NCBI GenBank assembly: GCA_036172665.1
Contig: CM069873.1
Span: 38,492,001-38,556,000, forward strand
Direction: 5' to 3'
Length of the DNA stretch: 64,000 nt
Origin: Prosopocoilus inquinatus
Lineage: Eukaryota > Arthropoda > Insecta > Coleoptera > Lucanidae
A program made the translations under genes and the position numbers. The notes under the pieces are model-generated. The model had not been told where the DNA came from and ran no database searches. It worked only from the letters and a program-made list of their open reading frames with translations. This document shows, piece by piece, positions 23,505 to 33,995 of the stretch (its first letter is position 1; each line of letters opens with the position of its first letter).

Positions 23505-24071
23505 TCATAATATATCACAAATGTTTAGTGTAAAAAATCTTTCATATAATTTTGTTTGAATAAATTTATATAAATCAAACACGTTCGTTAAAACACACAT
23601 GCAATTTCTTCTTGAGTGAAATGGACACTTGCGTTCGAATTTTTGCAATTTTTGTACATCTTCGTAAATTTCACCCAAATCTAACACAGGTACACTTTCA
23701 CCATTGCTTTTCGCAAGAATTTCACATAGAAATCGAGACTTCTCCATTCCTTTAACGTAAACGACTTTAGTTGTACAACATAAAGAGGTGATGATTGCGT
23801 CAAACTCAGATAAGGGGACGAATCCTCTATTCCAATCAATGCAATAGTAATTGGTCATTAACCAGTTTGCAACATTTTGAAATTTTTTGCGGACTATTGA
23901 CAAACTCGTGGGTGGTTGAAATAAAAAATGACTCACCTTTCTTTCACTATCGTAAGAAGCTTTTGGTATAAATTGAGTATTTTCCAGTTTAAATCCTTGA
24001 ATGTCAATGACAATAAATCGTCTTTTCATGGTTCGGTTGATGTTGCTTCTTAAAAAATCAAATGAAATCAA
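23505..24071 (-). CDS. Hypothetical Polinton protein, possible nuclease-like fold (188 aa)
   Basis: The start RRFIVIDIQGFKL resembles the first strand of RNase H-like or DEDD exonuclease folds (Asp after a hydrophobic strand), followed by FIPKASYDSERKVSHFLF. Later blocks are FDAIITSLCCTTKVVYVKGMEK and VPVLDLGEIYEDVQKL, then a Cys/His-rich C-terminus (KCPFHSRRNCMC). A complete catalytic set cannot be proven by eye. It sits between the major capsid gene and the 111-residue gene. Confidence 0.5.
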   Translation of the reverse strand: MISFDFLRSNINRTMKRRFIVIDIQGFKLENTQFIPKASYDSERKVSHFLFQPPTSLSIVRKKFQNVANWLMTNYYCIDWNRGFVPLSEFDAIITSLCCTTKVVYVKGMEKSRFLCEILAKSNGESVPVLDLGEIYEDVQKLQKFERKCPFHSRRNCMCVLTNVFDLYKFIQTKLYERFFTLNICDIL

Positions 24072-24109
24072 ATAGTTTTAGCTTCTCTGTTAATACTGCC
24101 ATTCACGGT

Positions 24110-25250
24110 TTACATCAACTGACGGACAATTTTGGTGAGAGGTGAATAAGAGAACGCTTTGTCATGCAGAATTAAACAGTAAGCAACAGTATCAGCTTTA
24201 ATATTCTCTTTAGTTGTAAACTCAATTCGATTCCTATTAATGGGCAACTAGCTAATCCTTTTGGATTGAACCAGGATTAACTACTTTCACGATGATAATA
24301 ATTTTCCTGAAATCTAGAATACATGTCGTATATAACGGCGTATTTATTATTTTCAATATCAATTTCTATGTTGTCGTACGGATAGCGCTCGCCATTTAGA
24401 AATACTGTTAATGATTTTAACTTAACGTCATCAAACGGACTCATGTTTCCATCGACGACACCCTTTCGCTTAGTTTGAAAACCGATGATTATGTACCTTA
24501 GCGTTTCCAACTTAGGAGCCGTTTTTACTGTCCAAGAACGACTTGTCGTAGTTGGGAGCGACGGATACTCGTGCAACTCTCAGCTTCTGAAAGGAATTTG
24601 TATTTCAACATCTCTGTCTGTCACTCTCGGTAAAGCCAATTGCTCACGTAGTCCAACAGAAATATGAGGTATACGCCATACAATTTTGTCAATTATTAAT
24701 TTAATCTTTTCCGGCTTGTTTGTTTCCACAACTGCATCAACGTCATCATTTGCTCTGATCAATACTAATTCTTGCCTCATATTCAAGACGATCTTTTTAT
24801 AATCTTCCCCAAAACCTAATAATGTCTTTGAAGATACACTTGCTGTAAAATCTCCCTTAACGTTGAGTATGTCGCTCATTTTATCATTTTCCTGGATCTA
24901 TCCTGCATTTTCCAATTTTATTGTATCGTTGCGAGTAAAAGAAGAATACCCTTTCATTGTTGATGATATGCCAACATTTCTTACCGAATCCACCTGTACT
25001 CCGTTCAGAAGATATCTAATCTCGCTGAACGTATAAGTTACCGGATTATTTATCAATTGTGTCGTCGCACTGTGTTTAGTATTATATCACTAACCAAACG
25101 CAGTCTTCCCTCTACGTACAAATAACTTTCGGAAGGGAGGGTGTAACTGTCGATCTCAGGTACGGTGATACGCACTTCATCGTTATTACCAAGTGATGAA
25201 CTGAATGGTAAGTGTGAATGGAACTCCATACTGGTTATTGAAGTGTCCAA
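24110..25250 (-). pseudogene. Polinton major capsid protein (double jelly-roll), broken
   Basis: Capsid shell protein, about 380 codons over four pieces. The N-terminus has YTLPSESYLYVEGRL, then a block with EIRYLLNGVQVDS (about 25020), WRIPHISVGLREQLALPRV (about 24660), the strand region SLPTTTSRSWTVKTAPKLET, VFLNGERYPYDN and YDMYSRFQENYYHRES. The C-terminal tail ends at 24110. This order matches the double jelly-roll proteins of insect Polintons. Frameshifts lie near 25050, 24890, 24580 and 24280. Not functional as it stands. Confidence 0.8.
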
Positions 25251-25543
25251 TTTAATTTTATCAGTTAGTCCATTATATCCATGTCGTTCTGTTTAGATGA
25301 TGATTGCCTTACGTGTAATTATGTGTTCACCCCTTGACGGTTACGTCTCTTCTACAGAATAATTCCCCCTATGTTAGCACCTTATAATCTAAACTCTCTA
25401 AATATATTCGAATTCTCTGTGTCAATTTCAGTTTTTTTTTTTGTCGACAACAGTTCAGTATCTGTTTCCGTGGTTTAAATAATACATTACGTCTAATTCT
25501 GCTACACTCTTTTCGTTGCGAATAATTGCTATCGTAATAATCA

Positions 25544-26153
25544 TTATGTGAATCTTCTCAAATGAACTTCATTCCTAAAATTAACTAATCGATTCTCTTG
25601 ATCTAATAGTGGAATGACTATTCTCGTAATCACGTTCACGGTCACTGGAAGATAAATAGCTTGAAGAGGGGATTCTATTATTTTACAGCCTGGAGGTACA
25701 TTTGGAAAGAAATGATACAAAACATGACCGGGTTTTCCGTTGTTATAAGATCCACCGGTTAGATTATATTCTATTCTTATAGCATTCACTTTATTTATTT
25801 CCACCGGAAAATCACGAATGTTATTATCGTTTACTTTCAACGTTCTCGGTTTAAAACCCAACAATTTTCCCAATGAATTTGGTTTACTAAAATCAAGCTT
25901 AACCGAACTGTGGTATATAGATATCGTCTAGTTCATATGTACCTGTAGGTATAACGATAGTTTTCCAAACCGTCGTTTTTCCTGTTTCTTCATAATGTAT
26001 CAAATTATTACTTACATCTATGTTAGGTATTGCATTAAACGTTTCAAAATTTAACAAGCACATTTCATATGTTGCGTCTTCGTCGAGGTATAGTGGTGGA
26101 TTCAATTCACAAAATAAAACTGATTCAGTTCCCGCAACGGGTGAAGATTCCAT
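25544..26153 (-). pseudogene. Polinton minor capsid (penton-like) protein, broken
   Basis: Two pieces. The N-terminal piece starts at 26153 with SVLFCELNPPLYLDEDATYE and CLLNFETFNAIPN, then TIVIPTGTYELDDIYI. The C-terminal piece has GKLLGFKPRTLKVN, KVNAIRIEYNLTGGSY and VLYHFFPNVPPGCKIIESP. A deletion and frameshift near 25880-25900 separate them. The gene lies between the protease and the major capsid gene, the usual place for the minor capsid gene. I assign penton-like from pattern memory and position. Confidence 0.68.
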
Positions 26154-26184
26154 GTTGACAATCTTTCAAGTACTACATTCTTAC

Positions 26185-26646
26185 TTAACTTGTAAAGGAC
26201 TTTAAAAACTGTAGACATAAGTGTCCACAATTTTGTGTATTTTGTTTCTGATACCTTTCATAATTATAATTGATAACTCCCAATCCGTTCGACAAAAGAT
26301 ATTTCTCTACTTCAACTGGAGGTCGTAGATCTCGATAGCTGTCAAAATATTTTACGATTCCTCCTCTCTTATAATATGCTACCCAATGCGTTCCTTCACC
26401 AGAATCGTTATCTAAATTCACTACTCCACTTTCATGCTTCCATATCTTTTTAGGTAAAGTATCTCTCATAAACACACCTCGAAAGAAAGGTAATTTCCAT
26501 ATTTTAGCATATTTCAGTATGTCAATGTTAGTCAACGGTCGGCGAGGCAAATATTTCAGTTTTTTGGATTGGATTGTAAATATAACCCACACCTGGTTTT
26601 GTAAGGTTTTATATAGAATCCGCTTCCTTTTGTTTCCGTAGCGCAA
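26185..26646 (-). CDS. Polinton adenovirus-like maturation protease
   Basis: A 153-residue cysteine protease of the adenain/ULP fold, expected to process capsid proteins. Visible catalytic positions are His in GEGTHWVAYY (residue 87), Asp in KYFDSYRDLRPP (residue 102), Gln in the YQKQNTQ stretch and Cys in NCGHLCLQFL (residue 140). The frame is open. It lies immediately upstream of the minor capsid gene, and its upstream edge is where the two Polinton copies meet head to head. The first ~25 residues may not be native. Confidence 0.85.
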   Translation of the reverse strand: MRYGNKRKRILYKTLQNQVWVIFTIQSKKLKYLPRRPLTNIDILKYAKIWKLPFFRGVFMRDTLPKKIWKHESGVVNLDNDSGEGTHWVAYYKRGGIVKYFDSYRDLRPPVEVEKYLLSNGLGVINYNYERYQKQNTQNCGHLCLQFLKSFTS

Positions 26647-26744
26647 TTATGTCGCTCTTTCGCGACTTTTGCATCGTTTACCGCCTTAGTATACGGACAT
26701 CTACACCTTTTCAATCCCTTTCCTCATAGCCTAATATTTCAAAC

Positions 26745-27045
26745 TTGGAAATTTCATCGATGAAATTTCCTTCATCCTCTTCCAATTTAGTTGGAGTTAT
26801 CTCAACAGTAGTCCAAAATTATTTTGACGGAATTTTGCCTAAAGTCAGGAACTGTCAGGAACAGGGTGAGCAAAATCTGAGAAAAGTCACGGACGAGTTG
26901 CAATCTTGTCGTGAAATTTTACGTACAGTTCGCTTAAGGTCTCCACTGACCACTAATAATATGATAAAATTTCTCTCATTCACGACCGTCTGAGCCTGAT
27001 CCAAGATTTGTTTCATAATCTTTTCACGGACTTATCAACCTTATG
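26745..27045 (+). pseudogene. C-terminal fragment of the Ser/Thr-rich Polinton protein
   Basis: Contains SNLVGVISTVVQNYFDGILP and TDELQSCREILRTVRLRS, matching 20830-21100 in the opposite orientation. The upstream part is missing and a frameshift follows the last block. Confidence 0.75.
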
Positions 27046-27195
27046 AAAACGTCTTCGCTTAAGATAAATATGTTTGTGAATATTGCTGTTTAATGAATTG
27101 TTGTTCAAATGGAAGTTGGAAATGTGTAACAAGATATTAGGCATACTTAAGTCTTCATCTTAATCGACTTTTATAATTTATTGCTCAATTTACAG

Positions 27196-27717
27196 ATGAC
27201 TTTCCCAAATAATGTCCCGTATGTGAAATCTATTGACATGAAGCAGGTAGAGCTGAAAGTGAGTAAACTAATTTGTATTTTACGGTTCACAAGTTACATA
27301 AGTTACAGAAGACATTTTGATTATTTCCTTTTTTCAGTTACCTGACGGGACCCTCGTCAACTCCGAGACCGCCATCGTGAATTATGCGATGGCGGGATAT
27401 CGACCCTTCATCTCCCCCTCACCGTGTACACACCGACACCGCTGTCGGTGGCGACGCCGACGCCTGAGCGTCTACCGCCGGAACAGCAGGTAGCGGCGCC
27501 AAAAAGAGTTCTCCTGAAATGGAGAGTATTTGCGCTGCCGGTGTTCTCACCGGTGTACCGCCTCCACCTTCACCGAAACCCACCGTGTCCACGGTGGAAG
27601 TTCAGATGGATGTGGAGGCGTCGTCCACCGAGATGGATGAATCTTGGGTTTGTTCATTATAAATTTTAATATTTTCAACAATTTACTCCTTATATAATAT
27701 CTTATTTCTTACAGTGA
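27196..27717 (+). pseudogene. Proline-rich Polinton protein with two introns, frameshifted
   Basis: Exon 1 is 27196-27258 (starts MTFPNNVPYVKS, ends KQVELK). A donor GTGAGT at 27259 and acceptor TTTTTTCAG ending at 27337 give exon 2 (LPDGTLVNSETAIVNY). A second donor after MDESW at 27648 and acceptor ending at 27714 would place a TGA straight after the junction. The proline-rich middle is in two wrong frames (shifts near 27410 and 27550). It is homologous to 20241-20638 in copy A, where the first donor is mutated. Confidence 0.6.
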
Positions 27718-27824
27718 TGAGTACTTTACAGTGAGTCAGTGTCCCGGCACGAAGTCTGTAAAATAATTTATTTATTAATTTTTATTATTTACTAATAAAT
27801 AGTTTCTAATCTTATTCTTTATAA

Positions 27825-27980
27825 GCACAAAGTTTTTTTTTAATCTCGAATCGGACAGAAATATGAAGGGAAAACAGTCAACGTTTCGCTAAAAAAGGTC
27901 TTTTTTCACTCCTGACGAAGCTATAAATCTAGTTTTCCCTTCATATTTCTGTCCTGTTCGAGATTAAAAAAACTTTGTAC
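27825..27980. repeat. Foldback element, ~50-bp arms
   Basis: The arm ending in acagaaatatgaagggaaaa and its inverted copy are separated by ~50 nt containing acgtttcg and cctgacgaag. Such motifs recur in Penelope-like elements, so this may be a PLE-derived hairpin. Confidence 0.65.
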
Positions 27981-28187
27981 TTACAATTTTCATCGGACAA
28001 GAACAAACTTCAATTATTCTTTATAGTTTTTTTAGTTTTATTTATTATGCATAGAAACATTTTATTCGTGTATCTTGTTTTTACAACGTAACAAAAAGGA
28101 AATGCTTTAAACAATAGTTGATATTACACTTCCAGCACAGCAATAGAAACACAGCATATCGCGTTTAGTAATTGAAGTGATTGAAAT

Positions 28188-28820
28188 ATGAAGTTTCAAC
28201 AACAGTTTTTAAAGTTACCCGTACAAAATCTCGATGATGCAATCGCAAACAAAACCTTTAGACGTCATAGTGAACTCTTCGGAGGATCAAGTAAACGCGT
28301 TATCATTAGCGGAAGCTCAGGAGGTGGCAAAAGTAATTCATTAGTGACATAATTAATCCACCCGAGTGGACTACGTTTCAAAAATTTATACATCTGCTGT
28401 AATACCTTATCTCAAGGGAAGTATGAATTTCTCAGACATTTGCTACGAACAGTGCCCGTACTTTGAAATTTCCGATATTGATGATGGTATCACCTACAAA
28501 TGTAAAAGAATATTCAGTCGTTGTTTTTGATGATGTTCAGTGCACTACAAAAAATTTAATTAAAAAATATTTCTCCTTTGGACGTCATAGAAATGTTGAC
28601 CGCTTTTATTTAAGTCAAAATTACAGTGCAGTACCCAAACAAATGATTCGTGATAATTGTAATTTCTTAGTACTATTTCGTCAAAATTTCACAAATTTGA
28701 AACACGTTTACGATGATTTTATGCTTCTTGGAAGGAACTGTTTGGTTTTTTAGTTATTGATACCGATTGTTCCATAAGAGCAGGGAGATATCGTAAAGGA
28801 TTCGACACGTACATATATAT
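28188..28820 (+). pseudogene. Polinton packaging ATPase (FtsK/HerA type), broken
   Basis: Would pump DNA into the capsid. N-terminal block LFGGSSKRVIISGSSGGGKS contains the Walker A P-loop (about 28300-28336). Walker B is YSVVVFDDVQC (about 28510-28545), followed by YFSFGRHRNVDRFYLSQNYS and PKQMIRDNCNFLVLFRQ, a typical sensor region. A TAA near 28350 and frameshifts between 28350 and 28460 break it. The homologous place in copy A has lost this gene. Confidence 0.85.
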
Positions 28821-28897
28821 CTTTAAAACCACTACATTTTTACATAGTTCTACAGTTCTTCAGTACTGTAACAGACGTTAAAGGATGCGGATGCGCC

Positions 28898-29119
28898 ATG
28901 AGTAATAAACTTAAAGCAGAATTAGCCACTGCGCGCGAAAGTTTGCGTACTAAATTAAAAATACTTGAATCCGATATTGCACAAGCAAAACATCATGCGG
29001 AGCAATCACAAAAGTATCTGCAGACAACTTATTCACCTATTGTAGAGCCACTCCGAGATGTTGTCAATAAGCTAGATGTTGTTCGCGACGTATTACCAAT
29101 GATTATAAAAGTATATTAA
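28898..29119 (+). CDS. Coiled-coil N-terminal part of the DUF8207-like protein
   Basis: A 73-residue helical protein (KLKAELATARESLRTKLKIL) ending in TYSPIVEPLRDVVNKLDVV. Its last part matches the stretch just upstream of the DUF8207-like gene in copy A (about 20045-20118), so this is the N-terminus of that gene. The match stops at about 29103, after which the sequence is unrelated until homology resumes at about 32150, consistent with an insertion or rearrangement between them. Confidence 0.6.
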   Translation: MSNKLKAELATARESLRTKLKILESDIAQAKHHAEQSQKYLQTTYSPIVEPLRDVVNKLDVVRDVLPMIIKVY

Positions 29120-30160
29120 GATACCCAGCCTTACGATTTATGCGTGACCGGCAATGCACTGAGGTATAGATGGTACCACATGTATTTTGCAATTGAGGGA
29201 TCAATTTTTCGCAATTTTAGCTAAAATATGGCTAAAATATAGCGTTCTGTAATCTGCCTTGCAAAATTTACACTGGTATAAAAATTCCGTAGAACGAGAT
29301 TGGTGCTTAGGACGTATATTTATAAATCGCAGACACATCATCGCATGGGTGGAGTATTATCCAACACATATTTTGTTCTGACGCATCTCCAATTTAAGTA
29401 AGAGAATAACAGGTTATTTTTCATCAAATTCTTGGATCTTTACGGAAAAATATGATCGAAAAATTATTATTATAAAAATTTAAGTGGGAAATTTTAATCA
29501 GTTTAAGAATACTTGGAAGTGAGTTTCATAATTTAAGTTAAAATTTACTTATTAATTATATAACTCTTTTATTATAATACGCAAATTAAAGATTATTATT
29601 ACAATAAAATCGAATCGATTTGAATTTAAAATTGTCATTAATATTTATAATAAATATAAAGCAGTATTTGTATATTTTTCTACTTACATTCTTAATTTCT
29701 AAGTAGAGAAAGATGAAGAACAAATTTGAAAAACTCAGGTTAACTAAAATAACATTAAAAATTACGAAATATGGATGCCTCAATTAAGACTTTAAGACAA
29801 CATTTTTCATTTATTAAATAATAAGGGTTTAAGAACCAAGTTTTCACAGGAAGGGAATATCTTCTTTGTCCATGTATAAAATCAGCAATCACTGCATTGA
29901 TTCTAGAAGAAGTAACAGAATTCCCCCTTTTCTGGATCAACTAAGCTAAATTTCAGAGTAAGGCTCAATTCTCAGGCTCAATTACACGGGCAGCGCGTCG
30001 CATCGCGTCTTGTTTTTACATGTAGGTAATTTTTTAACATAAAATGCTGCCGAGTGAGAATTGCTTCATTTAAAACCGTGACAACTTTTAGAGACTTTTA
30101 CGGCCATTTTCACAATCAGACTTGCAAATATTTTTTTTGTTTAATTTTTATAAAAAGTTT

Positions 30161-30287
30161 GTGCAAATCGTTTTTGATTGCAGTGAAAACCTCGAGCAGC
30201 CTCTGGACAGCTGTTTCAGCCCTGCTTGGGGCTTCTTCAGCAGAGACGTAGCTCGACATTCCCACTGCAATCAAAAACGATTTGCAC
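30161..30287. repeat. Inverted repeat with perfect 25-nt arms
   Basis: The arms 30161-30185 and 30263-30287 (core aatcgtttttgattgcagtg) pair perfectly around a 77-nt loop, and weaker pairing extends outward. Probably a MITE or foldback relic. Confidence 0.65.
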
Positions 30288-31005
30288 AAAATTTTTGTAA
30301 AAACTTTCATTATGCTTTGACAGCAAGCATGGCCGCCTTGCATGGGGGACTTATTAGGAGCAAATCCCGCTTCAATTTGTCTATCCTACTGCAATGTCAG
30401 GTCAAAAAACGATAGTAAGATGTCGCTATTTTATCTGTTTAATTTTTATAGTATCAATGAATGCATTTCCACGAACTTTTAAGGCTTGCGTTATTAGCGT
30501 CGGTTGTTAGTAACGCCGTTTAGTGAGCTTCGTTTACACGTATTACTTGACAGATGTTATTTATAACATTGCCAACTATGAATAAGTGAATAAAACAGAA
30601 AGTATACAACCATAATAAGCATACACAACGCGAACATAGGTTAGAGACCATTTAAATGGTCGAGATTGGTAGCAACATTAAATACGGATTTACAAAAACT
30701 GTTATGACTCGTTTACTTACGTTCACGATTTTCGAATTACTGCAATCGTATTATTAATAATAGAGTGTGTGGAGTTTCGCAAGACATCCTGTATTTGTTC
30801 AGAAAACATTGTTCTTGTTTTCTGTCTTTATTTCTATTAATTAAATGTTTGCAATTGCTTTACTTTATGAACTATTTCATCTCTTTGGCAGATTTTACAA
30901 TTTTTTTAGCTACATTATTGAATGTAATATTGGAAATATTTAAACTTTTAGATAAGCAGGTCAAAAAGATATTTTCAGACTTCTATGTAGGGATGTCCTA
31001 TGATG

Positions 31006-31111
31006 ATGTACTACGATGCTCAACTTAAATGATACTCCCGCATGTGAACAATCAACGTAATGGCTACGAAACTGTCAAATGGTATCATTTAAGTTGAGCG
31101 TCGTAGTACAT
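31006..31111. repeat. Inverted repeat with 30-nt arms
   Basis: The arms 31006-31035 and 31082-31111 (core ctcaacttaaatgatac) pair with one mismatch around a 46-nt spacer. Compact foldback. Confidence 0.65.
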
Positions 31112-32143
31112 ATCGACCGCTAAATATCGATGTTGCTAACTTCGATGTTGAAATTAGAAATAATTAAATGTATGAGGAATCAACGTCATATTTATTAATT
31201 TTTACAAAAGTATGAAAAATAGTGAAATAAATAAAAATACAGCTTGTCCCAACTAATTTACATCTAGAAGAGAATTAGGTAATTACGTTTTTTGAACAAT
31301 GTTTATTAATCCGTATTATTTTAAAAATTTAAAAAAATTAAGAAGTTTTTAAATTGTTTCTAATAACAAATAAATTTGAAAGGACGGTACAGGTTTGATG
31401 CTTTAAATTAATTTAAAAGAAAGAAAGAAGCGGCTAGGAAACTGCATATTGTAGATTAAAGTTTTTTGTATTACTATTTTATTATTGCCCTAGATTCATT
31501 CATTCAATATGCGTTAATAGTATTAAGTTTTTTCAAAGAAAAATAAACGTGTTATATAAATTGAGTGCCCGCAGTTTACCATACGCAGGAAGAATAATAT
31601 GCATTTTATCATCTCGCTTTACGATTCCAAATTCACCCGGTTTTAATGTTAAAAACACGGTTTTAAGTCAAAATGAATCACAGAAAGTTACAGTGTCTAC
31701 ACAAAAATCTACATAAAAATCTTCAACACTTTTGGACGCCGCGGAACACTATTTCAGTGTTCCCGAGAAAAAACAACAACGCCAAAGTAGATAAAAATTT
31801 ACAACTTTTCAGGTAAAAGTCTTATACATATAAATCGTTAACATCGAAGGCCGAAACATCGAACATCGGTCATAAAACATCGATGTTTGATGAATATCAG
31901 TGTGTATCGTCTATCCCAACTTCTATGAGAGGAAAGCTACATAGTTTTTGAAATTTACTTATTCGTATAATGTTTCGTTGACGGAATAACATTTCTAATT
32001 TGAAAGTATCTCTGGATATAATTGAAAATTTGTACAACCGTCGGTGTCGACTCTCGCGCCTGCGCATTATTCGCAACACTCTCAAGATTTTAGCTGCTGG
32101 TGATTTTAACTGTGTATTTTGTAATCTTCCTCATAAAATGGGT

Positions 32144-33124
32144 ATGGTAAAGAGATTGAAAAAAGAGACAAAGAGTTCTTTCCTACGAAAAGCATCGATT
32201 TATAAATTGAGATCTGATCCTTCTTTCATACGAAGAAGACCGAGTTATAAATTAAAATCCGATCCTACGTCGCGAATTGGATTGTCAGAGGAGCATGATG
32301 TGGGTACTTCAACACCACTTGGACCTGAAATTAAACAACCTTCCATCTTAGAAGATGAAGAAATTCTTGAGGTTCCTCATGAAAAGTCCACATCTCCAAC
32401 TTCAAAATCTGTTTATGAAGAAGCAGAAGAATATGACACTGAAAGCAGTAACCCCCCTGTGGACGAATCCCTGGCTCATGCTCGTACACTTCTAGAAGAA
32501 CGAAAATCATTACTTCCGACTAGATTAGAATCACCGCTGGAAGAAGCTGCCTTAGAATCGCACAATGCGTTAGCACGTGATTATGTTACACGATTTGAAA
32601 CTGATGTAAGTGACTTCGATACAAAATACGGTGTAAGAGAAGAAGATGAGAGATTGTTTGTTGGGAACCAGGAGCTTAAGTTTGACGGTCCCGATCTTGT
32701 AATTGGAGACTTGGCGTATAAGGGTACTAAAGGTTTATACGAGCTGGTTTTTACGAAAAATCCAGAGAAATTAACGTTTCACGACGTGCGAGACTATAGA
32801 GATTTATTGAGAAGAACTAGTGCGTTTACGGTTAATTATAATCCCTCAGGGCGAATATCTGCAAGCAGAGGATTTAAATATGTGAATATTATAAAACCAA
32901 TAATTCAGGGAAAACCGACAAACGTTTGGTGGGCGCGAAGCTGGAAAATAGGTGGAGCTTTGGAGAAAAAGCTGATACCTAACAAATGCTTACAGTATCA
33001 ATACTGTGATGATCCTAACGAACTAGTAGAACGATTGCGTTTATTGAGCGCATCCAAATTAGCACATAACAATGAAATTATAGCGATCATTGAAGAATTA
33101 AAAGAGACAAAAATTATTTTGTAA
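32144..33124 (+). CDS. DUF8207-like Polinton protein, copy B
   Basis: Homologous to 19035-20120 from KSSFLRKASIYKLRSDPSF onward, with the same basic repeats, acidic linker and C-terminal domain (GPDLVIGDLAYKGTKGLYEL, WWARSW). The open frame reaches back to a Met at 32000, but that upstream part has no counterpart in copy A, so I start at the Met at 32144. It shows several amino-acid differences from copy A in the first two thirds (for example AFTVNY against ASKINY) but none in the last ~50 residues. Confidence 0.65.
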   Translation: MVKRLKKETKSSFLRKASIYKLRSDPSFIRRRPSYKLKSDPTSRIGLSEEHDVGTSTPLGPEIKQPSILEDEEILEVPHEKSTSPTSKSVYEEAEEYDTESSNPPVDESLAHARTLLEERKSLLPTRLESPLEEAALESHNALARDYVTRFETDVSDFDTKYGVREEDERLFVGNQELKFDGPDLVIGDLAYKGTKGLYELVFTKNPEKLTFHDVRDYRDLLRRTSAFTVNYNPSGRISASRGFKYVNIIKPIIQGKPTNVWWARSWKIGGALEKKLIPNKCLQYQYCDDPNELVERLRLLSASKLAHNNEIIAIIEELKETKIIL

Positions 33125-33374
33125 ATTGTAGTATTTAATGGAGTGCAAGCCAGCACACATTTCAGTTTCACATAGTTGTTGATTGATTCACAATGACTAT
33201 TGATATGTTTGGAAGACACGTTCATAAACACACAGTTTTCAAACACATTACTTCTACACCATTATTTTACGAAACCTTATTGGACTTTCAGGGTGAACAG
33301 CTTAACGCTAATGGTAAATTTATTCTTTCAAATAGAGGTTATCAAAGTACGTATACGATACAAGAAACTTGCGT

Positions 33375-33679
33375 TGTAATAAATAATAATTAACCTTTTT
33401 CGGATTTGTTCAATGTTATAAATAAATAATAAAGAGATGTTTTTCACTTCTTTACTTTAAGTTTTTGCTTTTCAGTGAAACCACTTTATGTGTTAACTTA
33501 TGCATCTTTATTTAGTGAAGACTCGATACATACTGTCCATGTTTCTTTTTTATTGCTTTCAGCAATTTTTCCCTGGCTTCGCGGCGCATCCGTTGCGCTT
33601 GTCTTTAGACGCTAAATCAGCACCGGATCCACCGCGGGGACTTTCCATAAAATGTAATGAAATATAATATTCCATTACA
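33375..33679 (-). repeat. 3' LTR of gypsy element 1
   Basis: 305 bp. It differs from the 5' LTR at five positions (about 1.6%), all substitutions. Confidence 0.93.
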
Positions 33680-33995
33680 CCTCCCTCGCAGCAAAGGAAA
33701 AATTTAGATTAGATTAGAATTTAAATTTTTCTAAAATCGTACTTATAAGTAAGCAAAATTTCTTAACCCAACCGTATACTAATAAATTGATAATGAAGCG
33801 AAATTCTTAGCCTATACCACATTTCTAGATAACCTTATGCGTAATAAAATATCGAAATAAAAGTCTTAAACTACACACTTTCAAAATAAAACTGCAAATT
33901 AAAATTCTTAAACTTAAACATACCCTCTGAACTAACTCTTTTGCGCGCGCAAAATGTTAACTTTTCTTTCCTGACACCTTTTCATTTTTTTTTTT

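Larger units (their letters stand above)
12535..26700 (-). mobile_element. Polinton/Maverick copy A
   Basis: The block holds the diagnostic Polinton gene set: family-B DNA polymerase (plus strand, left), then on the minus strand reading from right to left the adenovirus-like protease, minor capsid, major capsid, several unknown genes, DUF8207-like protein, a small unknown protein and an rve integrase. The packaging ATPase is missing from its expected place between the proline-rich gene and the DUF8207-like gene. The DUF8207-small gene-integrase cassette is present twice. The right edge joins head to head with copy B at about 26.7 kb. Confidence 0.85.
29120..32143. other. Non-coding stretch separating the two parts of the DUF8207-like gene
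   Basis: About 3 kb of AT-rich DNA with no gene that I can support. It contains two small inverted repeats, listed separately. Confidence 0.45.

Noticed and set aside
32000..32143. Extra 48 N-terminal codons of the DUF8207-like gene in copy B
   Set aside because: No counterpart in copy A; probably flanking sequence that happens to be open.
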